Shown piece after piece: positions 11,287 to 20,329 of a stretch of DNA of 64,000 nt. Source of the stretch: Serratia oryzae. GTDB taxonomy: Bacteria; Pseudomonadota; Gammaproteobacteria; Enterobacterales; Enterobacteriaceae. Made by a program: the position numbers and the translations under genes. Numbering within the stretch: position 1 is the first letter of the stretch; the number at the start of each line of letters is the position of its first letter. The notes under the pieces are model-generated. The model saw nothing but the letters and a program-made list of their open reading frames with translations, did no database searches and was not told where the DNA came from. The DNA lies in assembly GCF_001976145.1 (NCBI RefSeq), contig NZ_MOXD01000004.1:186482-250481 (forward strand). Reading direction: 5' to 3'.

Positions 11287-12741
11287 ATGAAACTACACAA
11301 CCCCGAACTGCTGCGCAGTCAGTGCCTGATTAACGGTGAATGGTGCGATGCGCGCAGCGGCAAGCGTGAAGCGGTGATCAACCCGGCCACCGGTGCAGAA
11401 CTGACCACGGTTCCACTGGTGAGCGCGGAAGAAACCCAGCAGGCGATTGCCGCCGCGCAGCAGGCACAAATCGGCTGGAAGCAACTGACGGCCAAACAGC
11501 GTTCAGCGTTACTGCTGGCCTGGGCCGATAAAGTGATGGCGGCGCAGGAAGATCTGGCGCAGCTGATGACCGCCGAGCAGGGCAAATCGTTGGCCGAAGC
11601 GCGCGGTGAGGTGGCTTATGCCGCCTCGTTTATTACCTGGTTTGCCGAAGAGGCCAAGCGCGTCGACGGCGCAGTATTACAGGCGCCGTTGGCGTCACAG
11701 CGGCTGGTGGTGGTGAAGCAGCCGATCGGCGTCTGCGCGGCGATTACCCCGTGGAACTTCCCGGCGGCGATGATTACCCGCAAGGCCGCCCCGGCGTTGG
11801 CGGCGGGTTGCACCATGATCGTCAAACCGGCTGAACAGACCCCGCTGACCGCCTTGGCGTTGGCCAAGCTGGCACAGGATGCCGGTATTCCGGCGGGCGT
11901 ATTGCAGGTGGTGACCGGCGAGCCGGCTCAGGTTGGCAAAGTGCTGTGCGACAGCCCGGTGGTACGCAAGCTGAGCTTTACCGGTTCGACCGAAGTGGGG
12001 CGCATTCTGATGGCGCAGTGCGCGCCGACGATTAAAAAGCTTTCACTTGAACTGGGTGGTAACGCGCCGGTGATTGTCTTTGATGATGCCAATCTGGATG
12101 CCGCGGTGGCGGGCATTATGGCGTCAAAATTCCGCAACAGCGGCCAGACCTGCGTATGCGCCAACCGGATCTACGTACAGGACGGCATTTACGATCGCCT
12201 GGTGGATAAGCTGGTGGCCGCCGTCGAGCAACTGAAAGTGGGCGACGGCGCGCAGGAAGGCACCACTCAGGGGCCGCTGATCGACCAAGGTGCCGTGGAA
12301 AAAGTGCAGAGCCACATTGATGATGCGCTGATCAAAGGGGCACAGATTGCTACCGGCGGGCAGCCGCATGCGCTAGGCCGTACCTTCTTCCAGCCGACGG
12401 TGGTGACCGGCGTGACGCAGCAAATGCGCTTTGCCAAAGAAGAGACCTTCGGCCCGGTTGCGCCACTGTTCCGTTTTCATGACGAAGCAGAAGCCATCGC
12501 GATGGCTAACGATACCGAATTCGGCCTGGCAGCCTATCTGTTCACCCAGAATGCGGCACGCCAGTGGCGGGTGCCGGAAGCCTTGGAATACGGCATGGTC
12601 GGCATTAACACCGGGCTGATTTCCAACGAAGTCGGGCCGTTTGGCGGTATCAAACAGTCAGGGCTCGGGCGTGAAGGGTCGCGTTATGGCATTGAAGAAT
12701 ATCTGGAGCTGAAATACCTGTGTATCGATGTGAGCTGTTAA
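11287..12741 (+). CDS. gabD: Succinate-semialdehyde dehydrogenase (NADP+)
   Basis: 484 residues, aldehyde dehydrogenase superfamily, GabD type. It has the nucleotide-binding region AITPWNFPAAMITRK, the catalytic glutamate in LELGGNAPV and the catalytic cysteine in SGQTCVCANRIYV. It oxidises succinate semialdehyde from GabT to succinate, which enters the TCA cycle. AAGGAG precedes the ATG, 12 bases after gabT. It is followed by a perfect 9-bp hairpin and a permease gene in the same direction. Confidence 0.94.
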   Translation: MKLHNPELLRSQCLINGEWCDARSGKREAVINPATGAELTTVPLVSAEETQQAIAAAQQAQIGWKQLTAKQRSALLLAWADKVMAAQEDLAQLMTAEQGKSLAEARGEVAYAASFITWFAEEAKRVDGAVLQAPLASQRLVVVKQPIGVCAAITPWNFPAAMITRKAAPALAAGCTMIVKPAEQTPLTALALAKLAQDAGIPAGVLQVVTGEPAQVGKVLCDSPVVRKLSFTGSTEVGRILMAQCAPTIKKLSLELGGNAPVIVFDDANLDAAVAGIMASKFRNSGQTCVCANRIYVQDGIYDRLVDKLVAAVEQLKVGDGAQEGTTQGPLIDQGAVEKVQSHIDDALIKGAQIATGGQPHALGRTFFQPTVVTGVTQQMRFAKEETFGPVAPLFRFHDEAEAIAMANDTEFGLAAYLFTQNAARQWRVPEALEYGMVGINTGLISNEVGPFGGIKQSGLGREGSRYGIEEYLELKYLCIDVSC

Positions 12742-12761
12742 CCCCCAGGACTTCAACACTT

Positions 12762-12783
12762 CCCGGTGGCCAGCGCCACCGGG
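12762..12783 (+). terminator. Intercistronic hairpin gabD/permease
   Basis: CCCGGTGGC (12762-12770) and GCCACCGGG (12775-12783) form a perfect 9-bp stem with a 4-base loop and no T-tract after it. It is more likely an mRNA processing or attenuation structure than a full terminator. Confidence 0.55.
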
Positions 12784-12799
12784 ATACAAAGGATAAACC

Positions 12800-14044
12800 A
12801 TGTCTTCCGAAAACATCTCTATTTCTCCGGCGATTGCCGCCGGGGAGCGGGCATCTGCACCCGCCAAATCACTGAGTTTCCTCGAAGGTGTGGCGATGAT
12901 CGTTGGCACCAACATCGGCGCTGGCGTTCTCTCTATCGCCTACGCCTCCAGCAAGGCGGGCTATTTACCCCTGTTGTTCTGGCTGGTGCTGGTCGGTTGC
13001 CTGACCACCATTACCATGCTTTACGTGGCTGAATCGACTCTGCGCACCCGAGCGCACCTGCAACTGAGCGGGCTGGCCCGGCGCTATGTCGGCGGCTTTG
13101 GCTCCTGGCTGATGTTCGCTTCCGTCTGCGTTAACAGCGTAGGCGCACTCACCGCCTATATGACCGGCAGCGGCAAACTGCTGCAATCCCTGCTCGGTAT
13201 TTCCCCCGCCCTCGGTAGCCTGTTGTTCTTTATCCCGGCAGCACTGGTGCTGTATCTCGGCCTGAAAGCCATTGGCCGCGGTGAGAAATTTATCAGCATC
13301 GGCATGGTGGTGATGATTGCCACCCTCGTGGCCGCGACGCTGCTGAAAGAAACCACTCAGATGCGTAATCTGCTGGACGGCGACTGGCGCTTTATGGTGC
13401 CGGTGTTCAGCGTGGTGGTGTTCTGTTTTTCCGCGCAGTACATCGTGCCGGAAATGGCGCGTGGCTTTGCGGACAAGCCAGCGCAACTGCCAAAAGCGAT
13501 TATCGTCGGTATGGCAATCACTTTCGTGTTGCTGGCGGCGGTGCCGTTGTCGGTGATAGCCCTTAGCGGGTTGGATAATATTTCCGACGTTGCCACCATT
13601 TCCTGGGGCCAGGCGCTCGGGCAATGGGCTTTCTTTTCGGCCAACATCTTTGCGCTGTGCGCGATGCTGACCTCCTATTGGGGATTGGGCGGCAGTTTCC
13701 TGACCAATATTTTCGATAAGTTCCGCCTGGGGGATGATGAGCAGCCTTTCCGCCGCTTCAGCGTGCTGTTGCTGGTGGTGGTACCGCCGTTTGCTCTAGC
13801 CTACAGCGGCCTGGTTTCCTTCGTTAATGCGCTGTATTTCGCTGGAGTTTTCAGCGGCGTGATCCTGTCGATTATGCCGATGCTGATCCTGCGTGGAGCG
13901 CGTGCATCTGGCGATCAACAGCCGCTCTGGCAGTGTAGCTGGATCACCCATCCCATTCTGCAAGTGAGCATCGTTCTGCTCTATATGGGCGGTGCGGTGT
14001 ACGCCATTGCCTCGTTATTGGGTTACCTGCCTGCCGGGTGGTGA
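12800..14044 (+). CDS. Aromatic-amino-acid permease-type transporter (HAAAP family)
   Basis: 414 residues with about 11 hydrophobic segments. The N-terminal FLEGVAMIVGTNIGAGVLSI is the signature of the hydroxy/aromatic amino acid permease family (Mtr, TnaB, TyrP). AAGGAT precedes the ATG. It lies 58 bases after gabD in the same direction, so it probably belongs to the gab transcript. Its real substrate may be GABA or a related amino acid rather than tryptophan or tyrosine; context suggests this but the sequence does not decide it. Confidence 0.8.
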   Translation: MSSENISISPAIAAGERASAPAKSLSFLEGVAMIVGTNIGAGVLSIAYASSKAGYLPLLFWLVLVGCLTTITMLYVAESTLRTRAHLQLSGLARRYVGGFGSWLMFASVCVNSVGALTAYMTGSGKLLQSLLGISPALGSLLFFIPAALVLYLGLKAIGRGEKFISIGMVVMIATLVAATLLKETTQMRNLLDGDWRFMVPVFSVVVFCFSAQYIVPEMARGFADKPAQLPKAIIVGMAITFVLLAAVPLSVIALSGLDNISDVATISWGQALGQWAFFSANIFALCAMLTSYWGLGGSFLTNIFDKFRLGDDEQPFRRFSVLLLVVVPPFALAYSGLVSFVNALYFAGVFSGVILSIMPMLILRGARASGDQQPLWQCSWITHPILQVSIVLLYMGGAVYAIASLLGYLPAGW

Positions 14045-14381
14045 TGTTTTCCCAATAGCGATGCTGTGTCTCTCTGCGTTGAGAAAGGCGGTGCTGTGGC
14101 CGTAATGTCAGTCAGTTGAGCGAAAGCTTTACTAGCATACGGCCAATAGTGCTCAAGGTTGTGATTATCTCTGATTTATGTTTTAAGGGCGGAATCACTG
14201 CTGAGTGCTGAACAGGTGGTTTAAAATAGATACGAATCGTTCGATTTGACAATGATGAGTTATCGAGCCATTTTCAATGTATATGATTGTCGCTTTTTAA
14301 GTGCGCCATTGGTTTTTAATTATGAAAGACTCAAGTGTTAAATTAATTATTATAAATTCAACACTAACAGGGAGTTAAAAG
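14045..14381. other. AT-rich intergenic stretch
   Basis: 337 bases with no supported gene on either strand. Base composition changes here from GC-rich to AT-rich, marking the left edge of the segment that carries the GNAT gene. The GGGAG ribosome site of that gene lies at the right end. Confidence 0.5.
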
Positions 14382-14918
14382 ATGAGTAATCCATACAAAG
14401 AATGTCCAACGTATGAAACATCAAATTTTATAATACGTCTTATCTCAGAGAATGATGCGGAAGGTTTGTTGAAATGTTATTCGGATGTGACTTCCAGATC
14501 ATTGTTTAATTCAGATAGGTGCATGGGCGGTTTCAATTTTAATACGATAGAGGAAATGAAAGATGCAATCATAGGCTGGTTGGGTTGCTATGAGCGTGAG
14601 GAGTTCATAAGGTATTCAATTGTGAATAGAGATACCGGTCTTGCAGTTGGTACAATAGAAATGTTTGCAACGGTTAATGATTATAAAGTTAGCTCAGGTA
14701 TTTTGAGGTTAGATATATCATCAGAATATGAGACGGAAATGTATTTAACAGAAGTTTTTGCTGTGTGTTCTAAGCATTTTTTTGATACGTTCAGTGTTGA
14801 AGAAATAGTTACCAAAGCTATTCCAGTAGCTGAAGTAAGGATAAACTCTCTGTTAGAACTTGGGTTTACAAAGTATGAGTCTCCAGATAGAGAGCATTAT
14901 TATGTATTGTCTAAATAG
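14382..14918 (+). CDS. GNAT-like N-acetyltransferase (RimJ/RimL type)
   Basis: 178 residues. The N-terminus TSNFIIRLISENDAEGLLKCY resembles the first strand and helix of RimJ/RimL-like acetyltransferases. The middle has GLAVGTIEMF and the end INSLLELGFTKYESPDREHYYVLSK, where GNAT proteins usually have N-x-xS-xxL-x-x-x-GF. GGGAG lies seven bases before the ATG. The gene is AT-rich with many ATA and AAT codons, unlike its GC-rich neighbours, which suggests acquisition. The acetylated substrate (protein, antibiotic or metabolite) is unknown. Confidence 0.65.
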   Translation: MSNPYKECPTYETSNFIIRLISENDAEGLLKCYSDVTSRSLFNSDRCMGGFNFNTIEEMKDAIIGWLGCYEREEFIRYSIVNRDTGLAVGTIEMFATVNDYKVSSGILRLDISSEYETEMYLTEVFAVCSKHFFDTFSVEEIVTKAIPVAEVRINSLLELGFTKYESPDREHYYVLSK

Positions 14919-14939
14919 CTCCCCCTTTTAAACGGGGAG
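14919..14939 (+). terminator. Hairpin after the GNAT gene
   Basis: CTCCCC (14919-14924) pairs with GGGGAG (14934-14939) right after the TAG stop, followed by TATTCTC. It is a short but plausible intrinsic terminator. Confidence 0.6.
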
Positions 14940-15032
14940 TATTCTCATCTGACCCAGAAAGCAGCAAATACTCTGGGCCAGTGCAGATACCTTCATCAAA
15001 GGGGAATTTGTCAGCTAGCCAAGCATGGGGCG

Positions 15033-15695
<663 letters not shown>

Positions 15696-15781
15696 TCAAT
15701 CATTGGTGAAAAATAAACCCAAATCAAGGCACTGCGCTGATGATAAAAAGTAATACGGCATTAGGCCGATTAATGGAATAA

Positions 15782-16435
15782 CTACGCATCACTGACTAAC
15801 ACAATGCCCAGCCGATCGATCAAACCAACGATCTGTTGGCTATCCAGTTGCACGCCTTCCAGGTCAACCTGGCGGATATCTAAATCACCCAGCTCTGAAC
15901 CGGTAAGATCGCAGTGATTGAACGTGGCGGCACGCCAGTCGAAATGGTTGAATTCACCGCTGGAAAGATCGGAGCCGATAAAGCTGGCGCCGAGCACGTT
16001 GGCACCGTTCCAGCGATTTTCCCACAGCTCGCATTTTTCCAGCACCACCTTGGCGAAATTGGCATAGCTCAGGTTGCTTTTGGTGATAAAGGCGCTGCAA
16101 AAGTAGCTGCGCTGCGAAATCATGTTCATAAAGTTGGCACCGCGGAAATCGGCCCCTTGCACCTTACATTCGCGGATCTCCAAGCCTAATGCGCTGGTAT
16201 TCCTGAAATCCGCCAGAGACAGATCGCAGCTTTTGAAGCTGGCATCTTTCAGCACTGCACGATTGAAACAACAGCCGATCTGCGTGGCGTCATCATAGAA
16301 CAGGCAGCCGATAAACTGGCTATCGGTCAGATCGGCCCCCGAAAAATCACAGTTAAGGAACTTGCCGTTAGTGATGGTTTCACCACGAAAGCGATCGCGC
16401 TCGATCCGCGTGGATTGCAAGACTATGGGTTGCAT
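15782..16435 (-). CDS. qnr: Qnr-family pentapeptide-repeat protein (quinolone protection)
   Basis: 217 residues, the length of Qnr proteins. Repeating A(D/N)Lxx-type pentapeptides run through most of the protein (FSGADLTDSQFIG, ANFMNMISQRSYFCSA, SNLSYANFAKVVLEKCELW). The pattern and many blocks follow QnrB, including NRW after CELWE and SELGDLDIR near the end. Such right-handed beta-helix proteins bind DNA gyrase and topoisomerase IV and lower quinolone susceptibility; chromosomal forms (SmaQnr) are known in Serratia. AGG lies seven bases before the ATG. A perfect LexA box sits directly upstream, so SOS control is likely. No mobile-element marks surround it, so it is probably resident. Confidence 0.9.
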   Translation of the reverse strand: MQPIVLQSTRIERDRFRGETITNGKFLNCDFSGADLTDSQFIGCLFYDDATQIGCCFNRAVLKDASFKSCDLSLADFRNTSALGLEIRECKVQGADFRGANFMNMISQRSYFCSAFITKSNLSYANFAKVVLEKCELWENRWNGANVLGASFIGSDLSSGEFNHFDWRAATFNHCDLTGSELGDLDIRQVDLEGVQLDSQQIVGLIDRLGIVLVSDA

Positions 16436-16443
16436 CTGATTAC

Positions 16444-16459
16444 CTGTTTTTTTATACAG
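16444..16459 (-). promoter_or_regulatory. LexA (SOS) box upstream of the Qnr-like gene
   Basis: CTGT (16444-16447), eight bases, ACAG (16456-16459): a perfect match to the enterobacterial LexA consensus CTGT-N8-ACAG. It ends nine bases before the start codon and lies just downstream of a candidate -10 box, so LexA bound here would block transcription. The same arrangement is known for qnrB. Confidence 0.88.
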
Positions 16460-16467
16460 TTTTTAGG

Positions 16468-16496
16468 ATAATACCTGAGATAACAGCTAATGGAAA
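16468..16496 (-). promoter_or_regulatory. Candidate sigma-70 promoter for the Qnr-like gene
   Basis: On the minus strand, TTTCCA (complement of 16491-16496) is followed after exactly 17 bases by TATTAT (complement of 16468-16473). Transcription would begin at or inside the LexA box, consistent with repression. Confidence 0.6.
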
Positions 16497-16801
16497 TCCC
16501 TATCAGACGGTTCAAAGTGGGCGGGATTTTATATTCAATAAGAATATCGTATGGAATGGTATTATTTGGATTAGTGAGATTGCTTTATTATTACAAACTA
16601 AACTATAAATTTTTTACTCATGCCATGCGTATTTCTATAGCATTCTCTTTCTATATTCTTTCTTGGATTATTTAATCGTTATTTTCAGTGGTAAAATTAA
16701 GTGATCGCGATCTTATTCTGGTAAAAAAAAGAGCAAGGTAAGTGTTTTTTATATAAATTGGTTAAGTAGAAAACTCTAACCATTTGACATGGAGGCACTT
16801 T

Positions 16802-17890
16802 ATGGCGCTTTTAGACGAGTTGTATAGTCTTTCAGCCAAGATCAAACAGCAGGCTGCGGTTATTCAGACAGAAGAAGCGACAAAAAGTGCTTTTGTTATG
16901 CCTTTCATCAATAGAGTGCTAGGTTATGATGTGTTTGACCCCACGGAGGTGACACCTGAGTTTATTTGTGATGTCGGAACCAAGAAAGGCGAGAAAATAG
17001 ATTACGCTATTTTAAAAAATGGTGAGATACAAATCCTGGTTGAATGTAAAAAAATCGGTGAACCGCTGAATGTCAATCATGCGTCACAGTTATTTAGATA
17101 TTTCCATGTTACCAACGCAAGAATATCTATTTTAACCAATGGGCAGATCTATAAATTTTTCACCGATCTTGATGCGCCAAACAAGATGGATGAAAAGCCG
17201 TTCTTGGAGTTAGACCTGTTGGACATCGATGAAAACGTGGTTCCTGAGATCGTGAAGCTTACGAAGTCAGCATTTGATGTAGAATCAATAGTTAACGCCG
17301 CTGGAGAATTAAAGTACGTCAGCCAGATCAAGAAAATATTCTCCACGCAGTTTACGAATCCAGAAGAGGACTTCGTAAAGTTTTTTGCCTCCAGGGTTTA
17401 TGATGGCATGCTGACACTGAAGGTGCGTGAGTTATTTGCCACCTTAACGAAGAAAGCGGCCAGTCAATGGCTGAACGACCAAGTCAACGAACGCCTGAAG
17501 TCGGCGATCAGCGGTGGCTCTCATCCGCAATCCACCTTGAATAATGAGCCGAAGGAGGAGAGCGCTGAGCCGGTAGCCGTGCCGCTCCCAGAGCCTGACA
17601 GCATTGTCACGACTGAAGATGAGATTGAAGGGTTTCATATCGTGAAATCTATCATTCGCACCGTCGTTGAGCCTTGCAGAATTTCTCATCGAGATACCAA
17701 GAGCTATTTTGGCATATTGCTTGATGATAATAATAGAAAGCCGATTTGCCGATTACATTTCAATCGCAATCAAATGTATATTGGCCTGTTTGATGCCGAC
17801 AAGAAAGAAACCCGTCATCCGATAGATACAGTAGATGATATTTACTCGCATGCCGAGCATATTATATCTACTGCTGAAAGCTACCATTAA
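16802..17890 (+). CDS. Solitary HsdR N-terminal-type nuclease-domain protein
   Basis: 362 residues from ATG 16802, with GGAGG seven bases upstream. The N-terminal half resembles the HSDR_N_2 domain of type I restriction R subunits and carries a PD-(D/E)xK-like triad: D67 in KIDYAI, then E81 and K83 in LVECKK. The middle (about 120-240) is helical and charged; the C-terminus (about 270-362) is a separate beta-rich part with CRLHFNRNQMYIGLFD. No HsdM, HsdS, helicase motor or methylase lies nearby, so it is not a complete restriction system. Such stand-alone proteins are common and uncharacterised; a nucleic-acid or defence role is plausible but unproven. Upstream sequence is AT-rich. Confidence 0.7.
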   Translation: MALLDELYSLSAKIKQQAAVIQTEEATKSAFVMPFINRVLGYDVFDPTEVTPEFICDVGTKKGEKIDYAILKNGEIQILVECKKIGEPLNVNHASQLFRYFHVTNARISILTNGQIYKFFTDLDAPNKMDEKPFLELDLLDIDENVVPEIVKLTKSAFDVESIVNAAGELKYVSQIKKIFSTQFTNPEEDFVKFFASRVYDGMLTLKVRELFATLTKKAASQWLNDQVNERLKSAISGGSHPQSTLNNEPKEESAEPVAVPLPEPDSIVTTEDEIEGFHIVKSIIRTVVEPCRISHRDTKSYFGILLDDNNRKPICRLHFNRNQMYIGLFDADKKETRHPIDTVDDIYSHAEHIISTAESYH

Positions 17891-18093
17891 TCGAGGATTG
17901 GCCAGGTTTCTCTGGCCAACTCATTAGCAAAAATAATATTTCACACCGTTTAGGGACTTTCCGGGAACGATATATTGATGGAATAGTGCAGAAGAGAGTT
18001 ATTCCCCAGCAATAAGCTGAAAAAGGCCTTGCAGAATAAGCGCCTATAAATCATTATTGAAACGTTGTTTCACTTCCACTCTTCAGGCTAATT

Positions 18094-19545
18094 TTGAACT
18101 TACCTGCGGCACTGTGCCAGAGCGTGACCAAAACGCATTGGTATGCCAAACGAAAAAGCTATCGGGTGCTCTTCTGGCGCGAGATTACCCCGTTGGCGCT
18201 GCCAATCTTTCTAGAAAATACCTGCGTATTGCTAATGGGGGTGCTGAGCACGTTCCTGGTGAGCTGGCTCGGTAAAGAGGCGATGGCGGGTGTTGGCCTG
18301 GCAGACAGCTTCAACATGGTGGTTATGGCCTTTTTCGCCGCGGTCGATCTGGGGACTACGGTGGTAGTGGCCTTTAGCCTCGGCACGCGGGATCGCAAGC
18401 GGGCTAGGGCAGCGGCGCGCCAGTCGCTGGTGCTGATGACTGCGTTGGCGTTTTTGCTGGCGCTGGCGATCCACCTGGCTGGTGAAGCGATTATCAACGT
18501 GATTGCCGGTGAGGCTACGCCCGAGGTGAAGGCGCTGGCGCTGTCTTATCTGCAAACCACGGTGTGGAGTTACCCGGCGGCGGCGATTGCGCTGATTGGC
18601 AGCGGGGCACTGCGTGGCGCGGGGAATACCAAGATCCCGCTGCTGATCAATGTCGGCATGAATATCCTCAATATTCTGATCAGCAGCACGCTGATCTATG
18701 GTCTGTTTAGCTGGGATGGGCTGGGCTTTGTTGGCGCTGGCCTGGGGTTGACCATTTCCCGCTATATTGGCGCTGCTGGTATTATTTATGTGCTGATGAT
18801 CGGCCTGAACCCAGCGCTGCGTATCACGTTGAGGAGCTATTTCACTCCGCTCGACAGCAATATTCTGCGTGACGTGCTGGGAATTGGCATTCCTGCCAGT
18901 ATCGAGTCGGTGCTGTTCAACTGCGGAAAATTACTGACGCAGATGTTTGTTGCCGGTATGGGCACCAACGTGATCGCCGGTAACTTTATTGCCTTTTCCA
19001 TTGCTGGGCTGATTAACCTGCCTGGCAGTGCCTTGGGTTCGGCGTCGACCATTATTGTCGGCAAGCGTTTGGGCAAAGGGCAGATCGCCCAGGCCGAGCA
19101 GCAATTGCGTTACATCTTCTGGTTGGCAACCATTGGTTTGACGGTGTTGGCTTGGGGCACCGCCCCCTTTGCCGGGCTGTTTGCCTCTTTCTATACCCAA
19201 GAAGAAGACGTGAAAGAGGTGGTGAAAATTTTGATCTGGCTGAACGCGGCGTTTATGCCGATCTGGGCGGCTTCCTGGGTATTACCCGCCGGGCTGAAAG
19301 GTGCGCGCGACGCTCGCTTCACCATGTGGGTTGCCATGCTGGGTATGTGGGGCTGCCGCGTGGTGGCCGGTTATACCTTGGGCGTGCTGCTCGGCATGGG
19401 CGTAGTCGGGGTCTGGCTGGGGATGTTCAGTGATTGGGCGGTGCGCGGGGCATTCTTCTATTGGCGTATGGCCAGCGGGCGCTGGCTGTGGAAGTATCCG
19501 CGCGTCAAGAGAAACCTGCCAGCGGAGGTCGATCAGGTTGAATAA
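18094..19545 (+). CDS. MATE-family efflux transporter, YeeO/EmmdR-like
   Basis: 483 residues with about 12 membrane spans and the MATE pattern of two homologous halves. THWYAKRKSYRVLFWREITPLALPIF, shortened here to its core YAKRKSYRVLFWREI, and GSGALRGAGNTKIPLLIN closely follow E. coli YeeO and Enterobacter EmmdR. Such proteins export cationic drugs, and YeeO exports flavins and dipeptides, using Na+ or H+ gradients. The listed start is a TTG with no clear ribosome site; a GTG ten codons later (18124) is an alternative. Confidence 0.88.
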   Translation: MNLPAALCQSVTKTHWYAKRKSYRVLFWREITPLALPIFLENTCVLLMGVLSTFLVSWLGKEAMAGVGLADSFNMVVMAFFAAVDLGTTVVVAFSLGTRDRKRARAAARQSLVLMTALAFLLALAIHLAGEAIINVIAGEATPEVKALALSYLQTTVWSYPAAAIALIGSGALRGAGNTKIPLLINVGMNILNILISSTLIYGLFSWDGLGFVGAGLGLTISRYIGAAGIIYVLMIGLNPALRITLRSYFTPLDSNILRDVLGIGIPASIESVLFNCGKLLTQMFVAGMGTNVIAGNFIAFSIAGLINLPGSALGSASTIIVGKRLGKGQIAQAEQQLRYIFWLATIGLTVLAWGTAPFAGLFASFYTQEEDVKEVVKILIWLNAAFMPIWAASWVLPAGLKGARDARFTMWVAMLGMWGCRVVAGYTLGVLLGMGVVGVWLGMFSDWAVRGAFFYWRMASGRWLWKYPRVKRNLPAEVDQVE

Positions 19546-19580
19546 GCAATGCAGGTGAACAGCGCCTGCATTGAGCCCAT

Positions 19581-20201
19581 TTACGCCACCTCGGGGATTT
19601 TTTCGTCGATGCTGACAAACAGGCGCGCATAAGCAGTTTCGCCGAGCACCTGAAAAACGTGGAACTTTTGCTCCAGCAGTAGGATGCCAAACACCTGTAA
19701 ATCGCCTAATACTCTGATTTCCAACGGGGCTAATTGCGCCCCCTGTTTGCAAAAGACGCTATTAAGATGGTTCATCTCGATCATCAGCGCATTAATGCCA
19801 TTCACGCGGGCAGGGACTTCTTCCGTTTTCCATTCTTCTGGCGTCAGCACGTAGTAACGCCAGCCTGCATTTTTCAATGCCTCGATAATATAGGTCAGCC
19901 GATGTAAATCTGGCTGCTGCTCGATAGGATCTACCCAGGAAAAATAGAGATATTGTACCCGCTCATAAAGCCTGCTTTGCATGCCTAATTGACGCCCGCG
20001 TGCGATCAGCCAGGCTATTTCTGGCGCGACTTGCTTGGTAAAGCGTTTCTGTTTTTGTGCGGTCACCAGCCAACGCAGCAAAAACACATGGCCGTCTAAT
20101 AAAGATGTCACCTTCCCATCCTGTTCGGCCAGCTTCATGGCGACCTGCGCACAAAAGGCGAAGTGGGCTAATTCCCTGTTTTTATTATCGATATCAGTCA
20201 T
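19581..20201 (-). CDS. Conserved hypothetical protein of unknown function
   Basis: 206 residues from ATG 20201. A longer frame begins at a TTG (20306) that falls inside the terminator hairpin of the upstream gene, so the ATG is preferred, although its ribosome site is weak. I do not recognise the family. The protein is soluble with no signal peptide or membrane segment. Notable parts are LTYIIEALKNAGWRYYVLTPEEW and a hydrophobic C-terminal stretch with LGDLQVFGILLLEQKFHVFQ. It follows a TogT-like transporter on the same strand. Confidence 0.6.
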   Translation of the reverse strand: MTDIDNKNRELAHFAFCAQVAMKLAEQDGKVTSLLDGHVFLLRWLVTAQKQKRFTKQVAPEIAWLIARGRQLGMQSRLYERVQYLYFSWVDPIEQQPDLHRLTYIIEALKNAGWRYYVLTPEEWKTEEVPARVNGINALMIEMNHLNSVFCKQGAQLAPLEIRVLGDLQVFGILLLEQKFHVFQVLGETAYARLFVSIDEKIPEVA

Positions 20202-20296
20202 GGCAAATACCGTAAAAAAAGAACCATTATGGTTGAAAATAGACGTTAGGGTGGTTCCCCAGCCTCTTGACCGGGCTTCAATGAGGGAAAAGCTTT

Positions 20297-20320
20297 CGGG
20301 AAGCAACCTATCGCTTCCCG
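20297..20320 (-). terminator. Hairpin terminator after the GPH transporter
   Basis: CGGGAAGC (20297-20304) and GCTTCCCG (20313-20320) are perfect complements with an 8-base loop, ten bases beyond the transporter stop on the minus strand. The run after it is AAAGCTTTTCC, giving a partial T-tract. Confidence 0.65.
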
Positions 20321-20329
20321 AAAATGTGA

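Noticed and set aside
16490..16675. 61-codon hydrophobic ORF upstream of the HsdR_N gene
   Set aside because: No ribosome site, AT-rich DNA, and its first codons overlap the -35 region of the Qnr-like gene; chance is more likely.
16802..17890. Complete type I restriction-modification system
   Set aside because: Only one protein with an HsdR-N-like domain; no helicase motifs, methylase or specificity gene adjacent.
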